The notes beneath the pieces are model-generated. The model was not told the origin of the DNA, ran no database searches, and worked only from the letters and a program-made list of their open reading frames with translations. The translations under genes and the position numbers were made by a program. DNA of 64,000 nt from VAZQ01 sp963841105 (GTDB lineage Bacteria > Pseudomonadota > Alphaproteobacteria > Rhizobiales > Xanthobacteraceae), in contig CAWJCB010000028.1 in the NCBI GenBank assembly GCA_963841105.1, positions 248,001 through 312,000 of the forward strand. Reading direction: 5' to 3'. Shown piece after piece: positions 24,639-33,287 of this stretch. Within the stretch, counting starts at the first letter, position 1; every line of letters begins with the position of its first letter.

Positions 24639-27170
24639 TCACGCCGCCGAGCGCCGTGCGCGATGCTCGATGGGCAATACGCAGGTCACCGTGGTCCCGC
24701 GGCCCACCGCCGACTCCAGACTGACGGTCCCCCCATGCAGCTCGACGAAGGAGCGCACCAGCGAGAGCCCCAGTCCCGTGCCGCGGTGATGCGAGCCCAG
24801 CGAGTGGGTTTCGAACCAATCGAATACCCTGCCCTGCACTTCAGCAGGAATGCCGGGCCCGCGATCGGTCACCGAAAATACGAGGACATCCTTGAGCTTG
24901 CGCGCCGCAAACGTAATTGTCTCGCCGGCCGGAGAGAAGCCAACGGCGTTGGCGAGCAGATTGAACAGCGTCTGTCGCACACGCCTTTCATCGGCGATGA
25001 AGGTGCCGATATCCGCCATGGCGCGGATCTCGAGCTTGATCCCGTTCTTGACCAGGCGGTCCTGCACGCCTTCCGCCGCCGCTTCCATCGTCTTGCGGAT
25101 ATCCACTGAGCCGAGATTGAGCGTCATTGCCCCGGCATCGATGCTGGCGAGGTCCAGGATATTGTTGATGATGGCGAGAAGGGCATTCGTGGAAACGGTG
25201 ATGTAGCCGAGGTATTCCCGCTGCTTCTCCGTCAGCGACCCGGTAACCGGGTCGCCCAGGAAATGCGCGAAGCCGATGATGTTGGTCAGCGGCGAGCGCA
25301 GCTCGTACGAGACGTGGTGCACGAAATCGATCTTGAGCTTGTCCGCGGTTTCCAGGGCTTCGTTGCGCTCGCGCAGTGCGCGCTCAACGTTGACCGTATC
25401 GGTGATGTCCTGGAACGTGACCAGGGTGGCGCCGTCAGGCAACGGAACCGTGGCGCTGTCGACCACATTGCCGTCAGCACGCTCGATGCGCCCCACGACC
25501 GGCTCGCGTTCATCGATGGCGGTGATCGCCGACCGCAGCCGCTGCCAGATCGTGTGATCGCCATGCAGCGGCCGGCTGACATTGCTCACGGTCTCGATGT
25601 GGGGCTGCCGGGCCAGCAATTCCGGGTCGAGCCGCCACATGCGCGCGAAGACCGGATTATACAGGCGCAGCCGCCCATCGCTGCCGAATACGGCAACCGC
25701 CTCGGTGAGGTTATCCAGCGTCTCGCCTTGAACGCGGATCAAGGCATCGAAGCGGCGCTCCAGATCTAACCGCTCCGTGACATCCTCGAACAGATAGATG
25801 ACGCCCCCTTCCGGATTGGGCGTGGTGACGACGCGGAGCGTACGGCCGTCGGGCAGATGCCACATATGCTCGTTGGCCTCGACTGCCCGGTACGCCTCGT
25901 GCAATGCGCTCTTCCATTGGCGGAAGTCCTGCTCGTCCGGAAGCTTGCGGGCGGCGCGGAGGCGATCGAGCACGGCGGAATTGGCCGGGCCCTGGTCGAG
26001 AAACTCGGCATCGAGGTCCCATAACGACCGGTATGCCGCATTGTAGAAGCTCAGCCGCTGGTTGGAGCCAAAGATGGCGACCCCCGTCGCCAGCTGGTCG
26101 AGGGTGCGCCGATGGGCATCGACCATGCGCCTGAGATCGGCGCGCATGAGCTCGACTTCGGTGGCATCGATGGCGATGCCGGCGCTGCCCCGCGTGACCG
26201 GCACGGCGACCACATCCAGGCTGCGGCGCGCTCCGGCGACCACGGCCGGCAGCCGTCCACGATAGGCTTGCGCCGCCTCATGAGCGATTGAGAGCTCACC
26301 GCGGGCGCTTCTGTCAAACAGGTCCATGCCGCGCTCGATCGCCTGATCGCTGTCCCTCGCCTCGACCGCGCGGGCATATGCGCGGTTCACGAATACAAGC
26401 TTGCCGCCTGACTCGCGATACCAAACGGGTGCTGGAATGGCCTCGATCAGCGCGCGCAGGGCGGCAGCATCGTCGTTCTGCTTACGATGCCGTTGCGTCA
26501 ATTCGGCGAGCTCGTATTTGACCCCGCTCACCTCCCGCAGCCGCAGGATGGCGCGTCCGCCAATCACCTGACCTTCGGCTTCGACGATGTGATTGGTGAG
26601 AGACGACACGGTCATCGCAAAGCCAACGCCACGCGCGCGCAACGCATCGACAGAACGTTCCATGTATTGCGCCGCCTCCGGCGCCAGCCAAGTTGAAAAC
26701 GAGAGCATGTGCCGGGCATCATCCCCCCCGATCACGAGCGCGGAATCGCCGATGATCTCGGGCTCGTCGCCACTGGCTGGCCAGGCGATGAGGATCTGCG
26801 GCTCGGAAAGCAGGAGACCATAGGCGCGGTCAATAGCTGCGCGGGCGGTAATGGACTGGTCATGGGCGCACGCCTCGACCGCGGCGAGACGCCGGCGGGT
26901 GCGCACCAACATTATCGCGGTGATGACGGCAAAGCAGAGAACGCCGAGGGTGAGCGCGAGGGCAGCGAGCTCGTGCCGATCAAGCAGAAAAAAGGCGGAC
27001 GCATAGGCGCCGACCTTCGATGCAGCCAATGTGGGACCCAATTCCTGCCCGGTCGCGGGCGCGAACGGCGACCATGCAACGAGAATGGCGATCCCAACAG
27101 CGACGCGCAATCCGCTGCGCTCCGGACGAGCCACCACGCTCCTCACGGTGACCCGGAGCGCGTCCGGCAT
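24639..27170 (-). CDS. divL: DivL-type sensor kinase with tyrosine in place of the phospho-histidine
   Basis: The 843-residue protein has two N-terminal hydrophobic segments (about 19-40 and 66-87), several PAS domains, a dimerisation helix and a C-terminal HATPase domain ('NLLANAVGFSPAGE', 'DRGPGIPAEVQ', 'GTGLGLSLVRSFVELHGG'). The usual H-box His is replaced: the sequence reads 'FVHHVSYELRSPLTNIIG' with Tyr622, the hallmark of Caulobacter DivL, which steers the CckA-CtrA cell-cycle pathway. Its place upstream of tsaE fits this. The ATG at 27170 gives a polar start before the first span. Confidence 0.87.
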   Translation of the reverse strand: MPDALRVTVRSVVARPERSGLRVAVGIAILVAWSPFAPATGQELGPTLAASKVGAYASAFFLLDRHELAALALTLGVLCFAVITAIMLVRTRRRLAAVEACAHDQSITARAAIDRAYGLLLSEPQILIAWPASGDEPEIIGDSALVIGGDDARHMLSFSTWLAPEAAQYMERSVDALRARGVGFAMTVSSLTNHIVEAEGQVIGGRAILRLREVSGVKYELAELTQRHRKQNDDAAALRALIEAIPAPVWYRESGGKLVFVNRAYARAVEARDSDQAIERGMDLFDRSARGELSIAHEAAQAYRGRLPAVVAGARRSLDVVAVPVTRGSAGIAIDATEVELMRADLRRMVDAHRRTLDQLATGVAIFGSNQRLSFYNAAYRSLWDLDAEFLDQGPANSAVLDRLRAARKLPDEQDFRQWKSALHEAYRAVEANEHMWHLPDGRTLRVVTTPNPEGGVIYLFEDVTERLDLERRFDALIRVQGETLDNLTEAVAVFGSDGRLRLYNPVFARMWRLDPELLARQPHIETVSNVSRPLHGDHTIWQRLRSAITAIDEREPVVGRIERADGNVVDSATVPLPDGATLVTFQDITDTVNVERALRERNEALETADKLKIDFVHHVSYELRSPLTNIIGFAHFLGDPVTGSLTEKQREYLGYITVSTNALLAIINNILDLASIDAGAMTLNLGSVDIRKTMEAAAEGVQDRLVKNGIKLEIRAMADIGTFIADERRVRQTLFNLLANAVGFSPAGETITFAARKLKDVLVFSVTDRGPGIPAEVQGRVFDWFETHSLGSHHRGTGLGLSLVRSFVELHGGTVSLESAVGRGTTVTCVLPIEHRARRSAA

Positions 27171-27309
27171 TCCCGTTGCCCCAATTGCCGCATTTGCCGG
27201 GATCGTGCGATCGCCGGTTTCGCGTAACCAACCGGCGGGTTGCCTCCTCCGCCATGTCCGCCGCGAATCAAGTCACTTTAGCTCCAATGAGAATTCGGTG
27301 CCAGACAGA

Positions 27310-28170
27310 CTATCTCCCCGCCAGCTTGAGCCCCTTCTCCAGCGCGGCGTAGCTTCGCACCGGCGCCGCCATGAGAAATCGATAACCTTCGCCCATGATG
27401 CGCTCGACGTTATTGGCATCGACGTGCGGATGACCCACGACGACGTTGTGCTCCTTGCAGGTGTTGACCACACGCGCCATCCATTTCAGCACTTCGGGAT
27501 GCTCATACTGGCGGGGATAGCCGAGCTCCTGGGAAAGATCGCCCTCCCCGATCAGGATCGCGCCGATCCCCGGCACCTTCTTCAAGATATCGGGCAGCGC
27601 CTCGATGCCGCGCATATCCTCCATCATAAGTATGACGAGGACCTCCCCCTTCGGACTGAGCGGCCACACATCGGCGCGGTCGTAGTAATCCTGTTGAGAG
27701 AGTCCCCAATAGCGCACGGCGGCCGTTGGCCCGTCGCCGCGGATACCGGCCGGCTCGTAGTGCGGTAAATTCTTCCGTCGCGGATACCGGCACGCTGCCA
27801 CTGCGTTATAGGCTTCCTCAACCGAGGAGATATGTGGCCACACGATGCCGTAAACTCCGAGATCCAGCGCTTGTTTCGCGTGGAATTGAGCTTTCTCCGA
27901 CCCGTTGGGCGGAATGCGGACCATGGGCGTGACAGCCGGGGCGACCGAAGCGGATTTCGCAATCTGGCCGCGGTTGAGCATATATTGCAGGCTATCCCGC
28001 AGCGCCCTTATGTCCCATGGATTATGCTCCATCTCGAAAACGATGCCGTCGTACTTGGCCGTGGACATCGCAATGGCTGTTTCAACTTCCGCCAGGCAAA
28101 ACGACGTGAACGCCGGCTTGCCAGACTCCAAGGCGCGAATCACGCCATTCAGACGGGGAAAATCGGCCAT
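27310..28170 (-). CDS. HpcH/HpaI-family aldolase
   Basis: The 286-residue protein belongs to the class II aldolases that cleave 4-hydroxy-2-oxoacids to pyruvate plus an aldehyde. Features are 'MVRIPPN' (active-site Arg), 'ILMMEDMRGIEALPDI' with the metal-binding Glu, and 'GEGDLSQELGYPRQ' with the metal-binding Asp. It comes just after divL, where housekeeping order ends, and lies next to other catabolic genes including a ligJ-like gene; a role at the end of a meta-cleavage route is plausible but the true substrate is unknown. Confidence 0.82.
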   Translation of the reverse strand: MADFPRLNGVIRALESGKPAFTSFCLAEVETAIAMSTAKYDGIVFEMEHNPWDIRALRDSLQYMLNRGQIAKSASVAPAVTPMVRIPPNGSEKAQFHAKQALDLGVYGIVWPHISSVEEAYNAVAACRYPRRKNLPHYEPAGIRGDGPTAAVRYWGLSQQDYYDRADVWPLSPKGEVLVILMMEDMRGIEALPDILKKVPGIGAILIGEGDLSQELGYPRQYEHPEVLKWMARVVNTCKEHNVVVGHPHVDANNVERIMGEGYRFLMAAPVRSYAALEKGLKLAGR

Positions 28171-28225
28171 GCTTCTCGCCCTCGCACGGGTTGCCGGATC
28201 ATTGTGTTAGATTGGAACTGAGCGA

Positions 28226-29125
28226 TCAAGCTAGCGCCTGCCTGACGTGGGAAGCGATCTCGCCCCGGGTCGTGAGCCAGACGTCGTCGTAGGCCCCGGC
28301 CTTCGCGGCGATCGCTTCGAACGCCCAGGCGCCGGACGGCCGCCCGTAGACATGAGCGTGAGCGGTGACGTCGAGCATCACGGCTTCACGGTCGTCCTTG
28401 CGCATCTGGGTGAGCGCGCCGTCGAACAGCTCGACATATTGCTCGGGCGAGCGGCCGAAACGCATGGCGTGCGGCAGGTCGTTGATCTCCATGGTGAGAG
28501 GGATCGCGACGATCCGATCGGCGCCGGAGGCCAGTCCCTCAAAAATTTGCAGATAGGGCCGGTCGTCATCGAACACATCGCCCTGCCAGGCATAGTCCGC
28601 CGCCACGAGGAGGCGCGCGCTTTCGGTCGAGGGCGTGCCGCGCGGGCTGATCCAGCCGCGCGGGCGCTCGCCGGAGGCGGCATCCAGCGCCGCAGTCGTG
28701 CGCTCGATATCGGCGCGGACCGCGTCGGGCGCGAGCTGCGCCGGGATGACTTCCTGCGCAAAGGCGTGCGCAACAAGCTCGTGCCCGGCTTGCACAATCG
28801 CGCGCACCGTTGCCGGCGTGCGCTCGCCGAACACCCCGCTCACCATCACGCTTGCGCGCCGCTTTGCGCGATCGAGCGCGCGCAGCAGCCGCTCGATGCC
28901 GCGCGTCGCACCATAGCTGCCCCACGACAGTGCATTGGTGTCGAAGGCGCCTGCCGGCAGTGGGTTGCCCATGGGGCCGATGCCCGGCGCCCGCCCGTCG
29001 GACCAACCTTCGTAGGCCACGTTAAGCACCACCGCGACATGGCGCCCGCCCGGCCAGCGAAATGTCTGGTCGAGCCGCACCACGCGGGCGCCGCGCGCCA
29101 CGGCGTCCCTGCCGTCTTTGTGCAT
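28226..29125 (-). CDS. Polysaccharide deacetylase-family (NodB-like) hydrolase
   Basis: The 299-residue cytoplasmic protein has a NodB-like barrel: a first motif 'VLNVAYEGWSDG', the His pair in 'GHELVAHAFAQE', 'RPRGWISPRGTPS' and a late 'DVTAHAHVYGRP'. It most resembles the PuuE/allantoinase-like members that act on small amides more than sugar-polymer deacetylases, and it has no signal peptide. It is transcribed toward the aldolase gene with a 55-base gap. Substrate is unknown. Confidence 0.75.
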   Translation of the reverse strand: MHKDGRDAVARGARVVRLDQTFRWPGGRHVAVVLNVAYEGWSDGRAPGIGPMGNPLPAGAFDTNALSWGSYGATRGIERLLRALDRAKRRASVMVSGVFGERTPATVRAIVQAGHELVAHAFAQEVIPAQLAPDAVRADIERTTAALDAASGERPRGWISPRGTPSTESARLLVAADYAWQGDVFDDDRPYLQIFEGLASGADRIVAIPLTMEINDLPHAMRFGRSPEQYVELFDGALTQMRKDDREAVMLDVTAHAHVYGRPSGAWAFEAIAAKAGAYDDVWLTTRGEIASHVRQALA

Positions 29126-29390
29126 TGGCGGTCACTCCTTTTGGTCACTCCCCCTTGGCGGCCTTGATGATCGGCCACCACTTCTCGATTCTCACACAAC
29201 TGCGAGCGATGGAGCCTAACATGCGCTCCCGTTACGGGGTCAAAGGAAGTCGAGCTGTACATCCATCCGTTGCAAGGCCGGCATCCATTGTAAGGGCGGT
29301 TTGACAACCGTCGATCGCGCTTCGTAGCATTCGTGCAGACGATTGCTTCAACCGGCCGGCGCGCAGCCTCTAACGACGCACGAACGTACC

Positions 29391-30430
29391 ATGATCATTG
29401 ATTGTCACGGCCACTACACCACCGAGCCGAAAGATCTGCTGCGATGGCGCAAGGAGCAGATCGATAATCTGAAATCGCCGGCAAAGCAGCCGCCGAGAGC
29501 TTCGCTTAACGTCAGCGATGACGAGATCCGCGAGAGCCTTGAAGGGGCGCAGCTCAAGTTGCAGCGCGCACGCGGAACGGACCTCACCATCTTTTCCCCC
29601 CGGGCAATGGGAATGAGTCACCACATCGGTGACTTCAGCGTAAGCCTCGCCTGGTCGCAACTGTGCAACGAGATGATTCATCGCGTCTGCACGTTGTACC
29701 CGGGCAATTTCATCGGCGTGTGCCAGTTGCCTCAGTCGCCCGGAGTGTCGCCGGACAGTTGCATCGAGGAGCTCGAGCGTTGCGTCAACGAGCTCGGCTT
29801 CGTCGGCTGCAATCTCAACCCTGATCCGTCCGGCGGATACTGGACGGCTCCGCCCTTGACGGACCGCTGGTGGTACAAATTTTACGAGAAAATGGTCGAG
29901 CTTGACGTGCCGGCAATGGTGCATGTCAGCGCGTCCTGCAATCCTTGCTTCCACGGAACCGGCGCGCACTACATCAACGCGGACACCACGGCTTTCATGC
30001 AGCTGATCATGGGCGACCTGTTCAAGGATTTCCCAACGTTGAAGCTGATCATCCCGCATGGCGGCGGCGCGGCGCCGTACCATTGGGGCCGATATCGCGG
30101 GCTTGCGCTTAACAACAAACGCCCTCCCCTCGACGAGATGATGAAGAACAATGTTTGGTTCGATACCTGCGTTTATCATCAACCCGGCATCGATCTGCTT
30201 ACCAAGGTCGTGTCCATCGACAACATCCTGTTTGCCTCCGAGATGGTCGGCGCGGTGCGTGGCGTCGATCCGCAGACCGGGCACGAGTTCGACGACACCA
30301 AACGTTATGTCGATCACGCGCCCGGCCTTTCGCCGGATGATAAGAGAAGATCTTCGAGGGCAACGCGCTGCGCGCCTACCCGCGGCTGAAGAACAAGCTG
30401 TCTGCACGCACTGCCGCTCCGCCCTCGTAG
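29391..30430 (+). pseudogene. ligJ: 4-oxalomesaconate hydratase-like amidohydrolase, frameshifted near the C-terminus
   Basis: The product matches LigJ of the protocatechuate 4,5-cleavage path: metal-site start 'MIIDCHGHYT', 'GFVGCNLNPDPSGGYW', 'VHVSASCNPCFHGTGAHY' and 'IPHGGGAAPYHWGR'. After 'LSPDDKR' (about 30345) the frame is lost; one missing base restores 'KIFEGNALRAYPRLKNKL' and a stop at 30428-30430. Unrepaired, the chain ends at 30389 with a wrong tail of about 14 residues, so it might still fold. It faces away from the deacetylase gene across a 265-base gap. Confidence 0.8.
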
Positions 30431-30583
30431 CGGAACATTGCGAAGCGCCTTGCACAGAGATGCGGCACGAGGGCTCCTCAATCTGCTGTTTCACCCAACC
30501 GGGTCGGTCCTCTATTCTTCACGCAATCCAGTTACACGTGCCTGGATTGAGTAGTTGTGATAATGGTGGTCTGAGGAAATCCA

Positions 30584-30814
30584 ATGAGCAGTTTTACGCG
30601 CATCACGCAAAATCCAACCATTATGGGCGGTAAACCGTGCATTCGTGGCCAACGTGTCACCGTTGGAATGATTGTCGGGCAGATCGCTGCTGGCCGGAGC
30701 GTGGACGACCTTCTCGCTGACTATCCTTACCTCGAACGAGAGGACATTCTTGAGGCCTTGCGCTATGCAGCGTGGCGTGCCCAGGAGCGGGAGATCAATC
30801 TAACTGAAGCCTGA
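30584..30814 (+). CDS. DUF433-family antitoxin
   Basis: The 76-residue protein has the DUF433 core 'RITQNPTIMGGKPCIRGQRV' followed by 'LADYPYLEREDILEALRYAA'. This family is usually paired with DUF5615 or PIN-type toxins as a small antitoxin. The stop shares a base with the next start (TGATG), as in a two-gene toxin-antitoxin operon. The pair lies between ligJ and a ring-cleavage dioxygenase gene. Confidence 0.88.
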   Translation: MSSFTRITQNPTIMGGKPCIRGQRVTVGMIVGQIAAGRSVDDLLADYPYLEREDILEALRYAAWRAQEREINLTEA

Positions 30815-31182
30815 TGAAGGTTCTCGTGGACATGAACTTGTCGCCGAGGTGGGTGAGTTTTCTCACCACATCGGGCTTCGAGGCAATCCATTGGTCTGAG
30901 ATTGGACCAGAGAATGCTTCGGACAGCGAGGTCATAGAATGGGCGGCCGAACGCAAGTGCGTGGTGTTGACCGCAGATCTGGACTTTGGCGCTATTCTTG
31001 CCGCGATGGGGCTCAAGCGACCTAGCATCGTCCAGGTGCGCAGCGACATTCTGACGCCTGATTCTATCGGCGGCACGGTACTTTCTGCGTTACATGACGC
31101 GCGGCAGGAGTTGCTTGACGGCGCGCTCGTATCTATCGATGCATGGCGTGCGCGGATACGGATCCTGCCGCTAAAGGATTGA
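30814..31182 (+). CDS. DUF5615 PIN-like toxin
   Basis: The 122-residue protein begins 'MKVLVDMNLSPRWVSFL' and has 'CVVLTADLDFGAIL', the two acidic motifs of DUF5615 PIN-like proteins, which are presumed RNases. It is coupled to the DUF433 gene by a one-base overlap. Only 22 bases separate its stop from the dioxygenase gene, so transcription may continue into it. Confidence 0.85.
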   Translation: MKVLVDMNLSPRWVSFLTTSGFEAIHWSEIGPENASDSEVIEWAAERKCVVLTADLDFGAILAAMGLKRPSIVQVRSDILTPDSIGGTVLSALHDARQELLDGALVSIDAWRARIRILPLKD

Positions 31183-31204
31183 AGAACAAAGGGTTGAAGT
31201 CATC

Positions 31205-32242
31205 ATGGCAATCCAGGCACTGGGCTATCTCGGCGTCCGCGCCAAGGATTTGGATGACTGGGGGACTTACGGGAGCAGTTTTCTTGGCCTGCAACGTGTG
31301 GACAAGAGCCGCTCCACTCTCGCCTTCCGCATGGACGACCGAAAACAGCGGCTGTTTGTCGATGCCGACGGCGGGCAAGGCATCGGCTTCTTCGGCTGGG
31401 AGATTGCCGATACGGCTGCGCTCGAATTGCTCGCGGCGCGGCTCGAACAGAACGGCACCGAGGTGACGCGCGGCAGCCGCGCGCTCGCGGAGGCCCGGCA
31501 TGTTTGCGATCTGATCGTGTTCGCCGATCCCGCCGGCAATCGCCTCGAAGCCTTTTATGGCGCGCAGAGCGCCACCGAGGCGTTCAAGCCCGGCCGCAAC
31601 ATCTCAGGCTTTCGCACAGGGCCTCTCGGCATGGGCCATGTCGTGATGCACTTCGAGCGCATTGCGCAAGTGATGTCGTTCTATCAGGATGTGCTCGAAT
31701 TCAAGCTCAGCGATTACTGGCTGCGTCCATTCCCAGCCTATTTCTTTCATGTCAATCCGCGTCACCACAGCATTGCGTTCGTGGAGAGCGGCATCAACAT
31801 GGTCCATCACATGATGGTCGAGCTCTACAGCTTCGATGACGTCGGGCAAGGCTACGATCTTGCGCTTGGCGAGCCCGAGCGCATCGGGGTCACGCTCGGA
31901 CGCCATTCCGGAGATTACGTAACATCGTTCTACACCTGGAATCCCTCCGGCTTCCTGGTCGAGTACGGTTGGGGCGGCCAGGTGATCGACGATCGTACGT
32001 GGAAGCCCTTCGAGCGCAGGTTCGGACCGAGCTTGTGGGGCCACGAGCGGCGCTGGATGTCAGCGGACAAGAGGGAGGAGTCGCGCCGGCTGTGCATTGA
32101 AGCCGCTGAGAATGGGCAACGCCGTCCCGTGCAGGTGGTTGAGGGCAATTACAACCGCATGCCCGGCGTATGTCCCTGGTGGGACAGCATGAAGGATGCG
32201 CATGCGCAGGCCGCGCCTGCTGTAAGCATCCGGCGCGCTTGA
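31205..32242 (+). CDS. Extradiol ring-cleavage dioxygenase, type I (VOC family)
   Basis: The 345-residue protein has two VOC domain pairs like BphC, which cleaves 2,3-dihydroxybiphenyl and similar catechols with Fe(II). The iron ligands appear as His145 ('MGHVVMHF'), His188 ('NPRHHSIAF') and Glu253 ('FLVEYGWGG'). A histidine pair in 'MVHHMMVE' is in the place of the second-sphere His. It fits a catechol-type substrate, but which one is unknown. It shares the region with a ligJ-like gene and an aldolase, though the set does not form a complete pathway. Confidence 0.87.
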   Translation: MAIQALGYLGVRAKDLDDWGTYGSSFLGLQRVDKSRSTLAFRMDDRKQRLFVDADGGQGIGFFGWEIADTAALELLAARLEQNGTEVTRGSRALAEARHVCDLIVFADPAGNRLEAFYGAQSATEAFKPGRNISGFRTGPLGMGHVVMHFERIAQVMSFYQDVLEFKLSDYWLRPFPAYFFHVNPRHHSIAFVESGINMVHHMMVELYSFDDVGQGYDLALGEPERIGVTLGRHSGDYVTSFYTWNPSGFLVEYGWGGQVIDDRTWKPFERRFGPSLWGHERRWMSADKREESRRLCIEAAENGQRRPVQVVEGNYNRMPGVCPWWDSMKDAHAQAAPAVSIRRA

Positions 32243-32286
32243 TCGCGAATGAAGCGCTTCAATATGCGTAGAGAGGCGCTACCCGC

Positions 32287-32748
32287 TCAGATCGCATCAC
32301 GCCATGGTTTATGCTCGCGCTCACTGCTTTCCTCCGTGCGGGCGAGGCTCTCGGCGGAAAGCGCCAGCTCCTCCACGTCCACTTTCGCCAGCGCGGCAGA
32401 AAAGACGCGCTCGGCCTCCTCAAGCGCAGGCATGACCACCTGATCCAGCAGCGGGGAGCGAACGAAGGCAGCTGTCTCAGCGTCTTCAGCTGTTCCGGCG
32501 GCGCGCAGGATTTCTTCAGCCGAGATGCGGCCCTTCTCGTGCGATACCTCATAACCACCGCGGGGACCGCGGATGCCCCTGAGGATGCGGTGACGCACCA
32601 GCGCCTGCAATACCGGCTCGAGATGGCGGGATGGAAGACCATAGCGTAGCGCCAGCGCTTTGGCGGTGAGCGGACGCGCGCGCCCGGCGACGGCGATCTC
32701 AATCACGGCGGCGATGGCCAGAATGCTTTTTCGAGCGAGCAGTGGCAT
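32287..32748 (-). CDS. Rrf2-family transcriptional regulator
   Basis: The 153-residue protein has the Rrf2 winged-helix pattern: 'KALALRYGLPSRHLEPVLQA' for the recognition helix and 'ILRGIRGPRGGYEVSHE' for the wing. It contains no cysteine, so it cannot hold an Fe-S cluster as IscR and NsrR do. An ATG 14 codons upstream is in frame, but the family start 'MPLLARKSILAIAAV' at 32748 was chosen. It follows dut in the same direction and may be the last gene of the ubiE-ubiB-coaBC-dut unit. Confidence 0.85.
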   Translation of the reverse strand: MPLLARKSILAIAAVIEIAVAGRARPLTAKALALRYGLPSRHLEPVLQALVRHRILRGIRGPRGGYEVSHEKGRISAEEILRAAGTAEDAETAAFVRSPLLDQVVMPALEEAERVFSAALAKVDVEELALSAESLARTEESSEREHKPWRDAI

Positions 32749-32807
32749 GCGCGGTACCAGCGGCGAGAGCGACGCGAAGAGGTACCCCATCGGGAATACC
32801 GAACGAT

Positions 32808-33287
32808 CTAGTCAGCCTGCCTCTCCTCCCGCCCCGTGCCCGTAGAACCAAAACCCGCAACTCCCCGCGGAGTTTCATCGAGACTCGGGACTTCGCACAG
32901 CAGCGCCCGCATTGTCGCGGCAAACACCACTTGTGCAATGCGAGCGCCCCGCTCGACCACAAAGGTTTCCGAGCCGAGGTTGACAAGCATGACACCCACT
33001 TCCCCGCGATAGTCGGCATCGATCGTGCCGGGCGCATTGAGGACTGTCACGCCGCTCGCAAGCGCGAGGCCGGAACGAGGCCGTACTTGCCCCTCGACGC
33101 CCGCAGGAAGAGCAATGGCAATTCCTGTGGGAATGAGCGCGCGTCCACCAGGAACGATTCTGATCGGCGCGTCGACCGGCAAGGCTGCATGCAGGTCAAG
33201 GCCTGCGGCCAAACCGCTTTGATAGGCGGGTAGCGGCAAATCGGCGGCGTGCGGCAGCCGCATGATGCGAAGCGGAAAGTCCTTCAC
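32808..33287 (-). CDS. dut: dUTP diphosphatase
   Basis: Dut hydrolyses dUTP to dUMP and keeps uracil out of DNA. The 159-residue protein has the five trimer motifs, including 'GLDLHAA', 'RPRSGLAL', 'GTIDADYRGEV', 'GARIAQVVF' and the C-terminal arm 'RGVAGFGSTG'. It begins inside the last codons of coaBC (ATGA overlap at 33284-33287), so the two are co-translated. Confidence 0.96.
   Translation of the reverse strand: MKDFPLRIMRLPHAADLPLPAYQSGLAAGLDLHAALPVDAPIRIVPGGRALIPTGIAIALPAGVEGQVRPRSGLALASGVTVLNAPGTIDADYRGEVGVMLVNLGSETFVVERGARIAQVVFAATMRALLCEVPSLDETPRGVAGFGSTGTGREERQAD

Noticed and set aside
32247..32258. TGAAGCGCTTCA as a terminator between the dioxygenase and rrf2 genes
   Set aside because: It is a 12-base palindrome with no loop and no T-run.
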